Shown here piece by piece: positions 32,489 through 36,271 of a stretch of 36,271 nt of DNA. Location: the NCBI GenBank assembly GCA_001898225.1, contig MKTJ01000080.1, positions 169,098 through 205,368 of the forward strand, written 5' to 3'. This DNA comes from Chloroflexi bacterium 54-19. GTDB lineage: Bacteria; Chloroflexota; Chloroflexia; Chloroheliales; Chloroheliaceae. Within the stretch, counting starts at the first letter, position 1. Each line of letters starts with the position of its first letter. Position numbers and translations under genes: made by a program. A model generated the notes under the pieces. That model was given only the letters and a program-made list of their open reading frames with translations. It had not been told where the DNA came from and did not search any database.

Positions 32489-32506
32489 TTAGGAATAAAT
32501 AAAACT

Positions 32507-33328
32507 ATGACCGAGAAAAATAACCGTCCGGGTATGCCGCAAGATATTTGGGCTAATGGAAAAATCTACGAATCTTATATTGGGCGCTGGAGTCGCCTGG
32601 TGGCGGCCGATTTTGTAGACTGGCTGGGCCAACCTAGCGGGTTACGCTGGCTTGACCTGGGTTGCGGTACGGGCGGGCTTTCTCAGACCATTCTTAACCG
32701 GGCCGCGCCCGGCGAAATTACCGGTATGGACGCCTCCACCGGTTTTATCCGGCTGGCTAAGGAAAGTATCAACGACCGGAGGACCCGGTTTGTAGCGGCT
32801 GACGGGCAAAGGTTACCCTTTATCCCGGCTTATTTCGACACGGCGGTTTCGGGCCTGGTGTTGAATTTTATCCCGGACCCCGGCCTGGCCGTGGCCGAAA
32901 TGCGGCGCACCCTGAAACCGGGCGGCACCCTTGCGGCCTATTTGTGGGACTACGCCGATAAAATGCAAATGCTGCGCACCTTCTGGGAAACCGCAGTCGC
33001 CTTTGACCCTGGCGCGGCCAGCCTTTACGAAGGGACACGATTTAAGATTTGTCAACCAGGGCCGTTAGAAACCCTTTTCAAAGAGAGCGGGTTGGAAGCA
33101 GTCGAAGTCCGGGGCATCGAGGTGCCGACCATTTTCAGGGATTTTAACGATTACTGGCAACCGTTTCTGGGCGGACAGGGTCCAGCCCCAGGTTATGTCA
33201 GAACGCTGGGTGAAGTTCAAAAAGAAAGGCTCCGGGAGCGGCTCGAACAAACGCTGCCAACCGAAAGGGATGGCTCAATCCGGTTAATCGCCCGGGCCTG
33301 GGCGGTGCGAGGAACAAAACCGGACTGA
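32507..33328 (+). CDS. SAM-dependent methyltransferase (class I)
   Basis: The 273-residue protein has the class I SAM fold. Motif I is WLDLGCGTGGLSQTIL, the acidic residue after beta-2 lies in TGMDASTGFI, motif II/III is FVAADGQRLPF, and post-motif segments are AVSGLVLNFIPD and TLKPGGTLAAYLWD. It belongs to the broad Methyltransf_11/UbiE-like group; the substrate is unknown. ATG 32507 follows a weak AGGA. The stop codon lies inside the left arm of the terminator that faces the PBP1A gene. Confidence 0.85.
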   Translation: MTEKNNRPGMPQDIWANGKIYESYIGRWSRLVAADFVDWLGQPSGLRWLDLGCGTGGLSQTILNRAAPGEITGMDASTGFIRLAKESINDRRTRFVAADGQRLPFIPAYFDTAVSGLVLNFIPDPGLAVAEMRRTLKPGGTLAAYLWDYADKMQMLRTFWETAVAFDPGAASLYEGTRFKICQPGPLETLFKESGLEAVEVRGIEVPTIFRDFNDYWQPFLGGQGPAPGYVRTLGEVQKERLRERLEQTLPTERDGSIRLIARAWAVRGTKPD

Positions 33329-33355
33329 ACTTATTGCTAAAATTCAGTCCGGTTT
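33317..33355. terminator. Bidirectional terminator overlapping the methyltransferase stop
   Basis: AAACCGGACTGAA (33317-33329) pairs perfectly with TTCAGTCCGGTTT (33343-33355) around a 13-base loop. The methyltransferase stop (TGA, 33326-33328) is in the stem, and the PBP gene on the other strand ends at 33362. Confidence 0.85.
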
Positions 33356-33361
33356 CGGAGC

Positions 33362-36127
33362 CTAAGGCTTCGGAGTTGTGGAAGGCTGGCCCTGCCCCTG
33401 GTTCGGGGTCGGCGTCGGGTTCAGCTTCGGCGTCTTCTGGAACTCTGGCGGCAGCGTAATCTGCGGCGGCCCCGCCGGACCGGCAGGAGTCGGCGTCGGG
33501 CTCTGGTCCGAACCAGGCGTCAACGTGGCGTTCGGGTCCACGGTCGGTGACGGCGGCGCGGTCGGCGTCGGCGTTGGAGTCGGCGGAACATAAGTGCCGC
33601 AAGGCGTTATCGGTGGGGGCCGGCGGCCCTGCGACAAGGCCCAATCTTGCAACTCCGGCGGGTAGACGTAATACAACTTCGTCTCAATCAGGCTGGCGGG
33701 CCAGCTTGAATCCGGGATACACTCGTTGCTGGCGTTCCCACCGTTTGCGTAAACCGAAGGAGTCGGAGTGGGCTTGGCCCTGGGCGAAGGCGAGCCGGGC
33801 GTAGCGTTCGCGTCGGGCAGAGGCGCGGTCGCTCCCAGGTGAGCAATCTTAACCAGTTGGTGCAGAGTCGAGACTTTGGTTGGCACATCCTTGGTAGGGA
33901 ATAGCTCTTTATCTTTGACCGGGCAGGCATCGTTGGGTAGTAAGCCGCTTTCTTTACAGACCGTTACCTCCTGGAGGTCAGGAGGGCGGGTAAAGTCGCG
34001 GGTGAAATTACCGTCCGGCTTGACCGCCAGGGCCAGTTTAGGGTCTTTGTAGACCGAAGTCATATAGTCGTTCCAGACAATCCCGGCCCCCACCGAACCG
34101 GCCACCCCATCCATCGGCTTATTATTGTTGTTACCTACCCACACCCCTACCACCAGGTCAGGTGTATACCCGATAGTCCAGCTATCCACGAAATCGTTCG
34201 AGGTACCGGTCTTGGCGGCAGCAGGACGGTCCAGTACCAGCGGGTTGTTGCGGTCGAAAGCCAGCAACCGGGCGTTATTATCCGAAAGGATGTTGGTGAT
34301 AACGTACGAAATCTGGGGTGAAAGCACGTTGGTGCGCTTCACCTGGTCTGGTTTGAATTCGTAAATAGTCTGGTTGTGTTTGGTGATCTTAAGGAAAGAA
34401 ACGGTTTCGACCTTGTCCCCCAGGTTATCAAAGACCGAGTAAGCCCCGGCGAGGTCGAGCAAGCGCACTTCGCCACCGCCCAGGGCCAGGGTCAGGCCGT
34501 AATGCTCCGGCCCGTACTGGAAAGTCACACCCATGGCTTTAGCCTGGTTTATAAAATTATCCAGACCGACATATTGAAGGGCCCGCACCGCCGGGATGTT
34601 CAGCGAACTACCGAGAGAATCCCGGACCGTCACCGGACCCCGGAATTTATTATCGAAGTCCATCGGTATATAGGGGGTAGGGCCGCCACTGGGAAACTCG
34701 GTCTTCACATCGGCCAGGACCGTCGCAGCGGTCCACCCTTTGGTCATAGCCATGGCATAGGTTAGCGGTTTCAGGGCCGAACCGGGCTGCCGGCGGGCCA
34801 CCGCCACGTTAAACTGGCCCTGGTTGTTGGTATCGTTATAGTCGGTGCTACCGACCATGGATAGAATCTCACCGGTTCCGGGGCGCAAAGCGACCAGGGC
34901 CGCGTTTGAGGCTTTCCGCTTCGCCAGTTCGGCAACATTCTCTTTTACTACATCCTGGGCCTTATCCACCAGGTTTACATCAATGGTGGTATAAATATCA
35001 TAACCACCCTTGCTAAAATCGTCGGGCGTCAGACCCGCCGCGACAATCTGGTCCATCTGGGCGGTCTCGACCTCCCCCTGGAGTTGTTGCAAAATGTAAT
35101 TGACGAAGTGAGGCGCGCGGATGAAAGCTTTTTGTTCGCGCTTGTCTACCAGCCTGGCGTGCAAATCCACCCGGTAAGCGGCGTCGGCTTCGGGCTGGGT
35201 AATCCGGCCATATTTGACCATCAAATCGAGGACAATTTTCTGGCGTTTGCGGGCCAGGTCGTAATTCTGGGTCGGGTCATAGGCGCTGGGAGCCTGGGGC
35301 AAACCGGCCAGCATCGAGGCTTCGGCCAGGTCGAGGTCTTTGGCCTCTACGCCAAAATAGCCGAGCGAAGCTGCCTCGATACCGTAGGCCAGGTTACCGT
35401 AATAAATATTGTTGAAATATTTTTCGAGAATGGCTTCTTTGCTCATGGTATTGGTGAGCTTGATAGCCAGGATGGCCTCGTCTATTTTGCGGTCGGGACT
35501 AAGCTCGGTGCGCTGCTCCGGCGGAAGATAAAGGGCACGGGCGACCTGCTGGGTAATGGTCGAGGCGCCCGAAGAACCCTGGCCGCTTATGTTGATATAA
35601 ACAGCGCGCAGGATAGCGTAAGGGTCAACCCCGCTGTTATCAAAGAAAGTCGGGTCTTCGGTAGCAGTCGTCGCGTCCACCAGCACCTGGGGGATTTTGT
35701 CGTAGGTTACGTATTCGCGCAAACCTTCTTCGGGCTGCTTCTCGTAGAGCAAAACGCCGTTCCGGTCGTAGATGCGGGAATTTTCAAAGGTGAGCGAATA
35801 ATCTTTGTCGAGGCTCAGGCTGTCGTAACGGGAAGTATAGTAAGCCATGCCGATACCAATAGGAGCCACGACACCGGCAACAGTCAGGGCGAGGGTGATG
35901 GCGAAACCGGCAAAGACAAGGCCGGACAGCACCCAGACCCAGCCGAGTTTTTTTGGTTTTAATTTGGTGGGTTCGTAATCTATCAGCCAGGACGGGGCGC
36001 GCCTGCGCCAGTTGCTACCCCAATAAGGGTTGAAGTGCCGACCGGAACCGACCGGACGACGAAAGGAACCATAGGGACGATTATGATTATTAAAAGGATT
36101 TCGGGGGTTTCCACCACCAGGTGGCAT
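33362..36127 (-). CDS. Bifunctional class A penicillin-binding protein (PBP1A-like)
   Basis: This membrane-anchored enzyme both polymerises glycan strands and crosslinks peptides. The 921-residue protein has a Gly/Pro/Arg/Asn-rich cytoplasmic N-terminus (1-58) and one TM helix (about 62-86). The GT51 transglycosylase domain has catalytic E157 in ATEDPTFF, then GASTITQQVAR and KYFNNIYYGNLAYGIEAA. The transpeptidase has SALK (S450-K453), SLN (508-510) and KTGTS (639-643). A long Pro/Thr-rich tail (about 790-921) ends it. AGGAG lies 7 bases before ATG 36127; an earlier in-frame ATG (36208) has no ribosome site. Together with PBP2 at the other end it covers peptidoglycan elongation. Confidence 0.94.
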   Translation of the reverse strand: MPPGGGNPRNPFNNHNRPYGSFRRPVGSGRHFNPYWGSNWRRRAPSWLIDYEPTKLKPKKLGWVWVLSGLVFAGFAITLALTVAGVVAPIGIGMAYYTSRYDSLSLDKDYSLTFENSRIYDRNGVLLYEKQPEEGLREYVTYDKIPQVLVDATTATEDPTFFDNSGVDPYAILRAVYINISGQGSSGASTITQQVARALYLPPEQRTELSPDRKIDEAILAIKLTNTMSKEAILEKYFNNIYYGNLAYGIEAASLGYFGVEAKDLDLAEASMLAGLPQAPSAYDPTQNYDLARKRQKIVLDLMVKYGRITQPEADAAYRVDLHARLVDKREQKAFIRAPHFVNYILQQLQGEVETAQMDQIVAAGLTPDDFSKGGYDIYTTIDVNLVDKAQDVVKENVAELAKRKASNAALVALRPGTGEILSMVGSTDYNDTNNQGQFNVAVARRQPGSALKPLTYAMAMTKGWTAATVLADVKTEFPSGGPTPYIPMDFDNKFRGPVTVRDSLGSSLNIPAVRALQYVGLDNFINQAKAMGVTFQYGPEHYGLTLALGGGEVRLLDLAGAYSVFDNLGDKVETVSFLKITKHNQTIYEFKPDQVKRTNVLSPQISYVITNILSDNNARLLAFDRNNPLVLDRPAAAKTGTSNDFVDSWTIGYTPDLVVGVWVGNNNNKPMDGVAGSVGAGIVWNDYMTSVYKDPKLALAVKPDGNFTRDFTRPPDLQEVTVCKESGLLPNDACPVKDKELFPTKDVPTKVSTLHQLVKIAHLGATAPLPDANATPGSPSPRAKPTPTPSVYANGGNASNECIPDSSWPASLIETKLYYVYPPELQDWALSQGRRPPPITPCGTYVPPTPTPTPTAPPSPTVDPNATLTPGSDQSPTPTPAGPAGPPQITLPPEFQKTPKLNPTPTPNQGQGQPSTTPKP

Positions 36128-36244
36128 GGGCAAACTCCTGGTCTTGCAATCTGGTAAAACAGTCATCAAAAGCGGTAAGCACAAGCTTTGATGGGGCCAG
36201 TATAGCATATTATCGGGCGGGAAGTTTTAGCGGAGAATGAGAAA

Positions 36245-36271
36245 AGTGTTTAGCGACTAGTAGACAGTCTA
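36245..36271 (+). repeat. Heptad repeat array running off the window edge
   Basis: AG starts units at 36245, 36252, 36259 and 36266, exactly every 7 bases (AGTGTTT, AGCGACT and so on). The first unit equals one in the mreC-mreD gap. The array is cut by the end of the window, upstream of the class A PBP gene. Between it and the gene, AGTATA (36199-36204) gives a TATACT -10 on the minus strand without a clear -35. Confidence 0.65.

Noticed and set aside
35084..35962. Long open frame on the plus strand inside the class A PBP gene
   Set aside because: The opposite strand has clear GT51 and transpeptidase motifs; the frame has no ribosome site or recognisable domain.
36128..36208. N-terminal extension of the class A PBP from ATG 36208
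   Set aside because: There is no ribosome site there, whereas ATG 36127 has AGGAG at 7 bases; the extra 27 residues do not look like a family N-terminus.

Overview
The window looks like a chromosomal segment of a rod-shaped bacterium, most plausibly a member of the Chloroflexota. This is inferred from the gene order (mreBCD, class B PBP2, minC, minD), the Thr/Pro-rich LysM lipoprotein, the membrane glycosyltransferase with a C-terminal beta domain, and the general protein style. It is not proven by any marker gene. The bulk is moderately GC-rich. Two stretches are clearly more AT-rich (about 15472-15910 and about 30960-32500) and may be acquired. No rRNA, tRNA, CRISPR array, transposase or phage gene was seen.

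Layout. Positions 1-6827 form a cell-shape and division block on the + strand: the 3' end of mreB, then mreC, mreD, mrdA (PBP2), minC and minD. rodA and minE are not in it. The gaps of this block carry arrays of degenerate 7-bp repeats arranged as inverted pairs. Positions 7064-10290 hold a PadR-type regulator with a His/Gly-rich N-terminus behind a promoter with three operator palindromes, a small DtxR/MntR-type regulator and a 14-TM DHA2 efflux pump. A cardiolipin-synthase-like enzyme follows on the - strand. Positions 11645-15471 are a sugar locus: an AraC/MelR-like regulator divergent from a GH4 alpha-galactosidase (melA) and a xylulokinase.

Positions 15472-17441 hold an AT-rich DUF3892 gene and, convergent to it, a secreted four-repeat DUF5666 protein. 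Positions 17857-21655 are a two-gene glycosyltransferase operon (PMT-like membrane enzyme plus GT4). Next come a PLP aminotransferase, an unannotated structured intergenic element (about 23001-23145), a secreted SGNH hydrolase, a LysM lipoprotein behind a strong promoter with a terminator-like leader hairpin, a Nudix/winged-helix protein, two unrecognised small proteins, an Ldh2-type dehydrogenase and, convergent, a GH13 neopullulanase-like enzyme.

The right end has a small CxxC protein overlapping an ASCH-domain gene, an AraC regulator with a RibD/DHFR-like reductase (both - strand), a SAM methyltransferase and a bifunctional class A PBP (- strand). The two ends of the window therefore both encode peptidoglycan synthesis. 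The most unusual signals are non-coding: the heptad-repeat arrays, the triple PadR operator, the three-way-junction element at 23036-23125, the leader terminator at 24576-24637 and the nested hairpins at 17543-17647.
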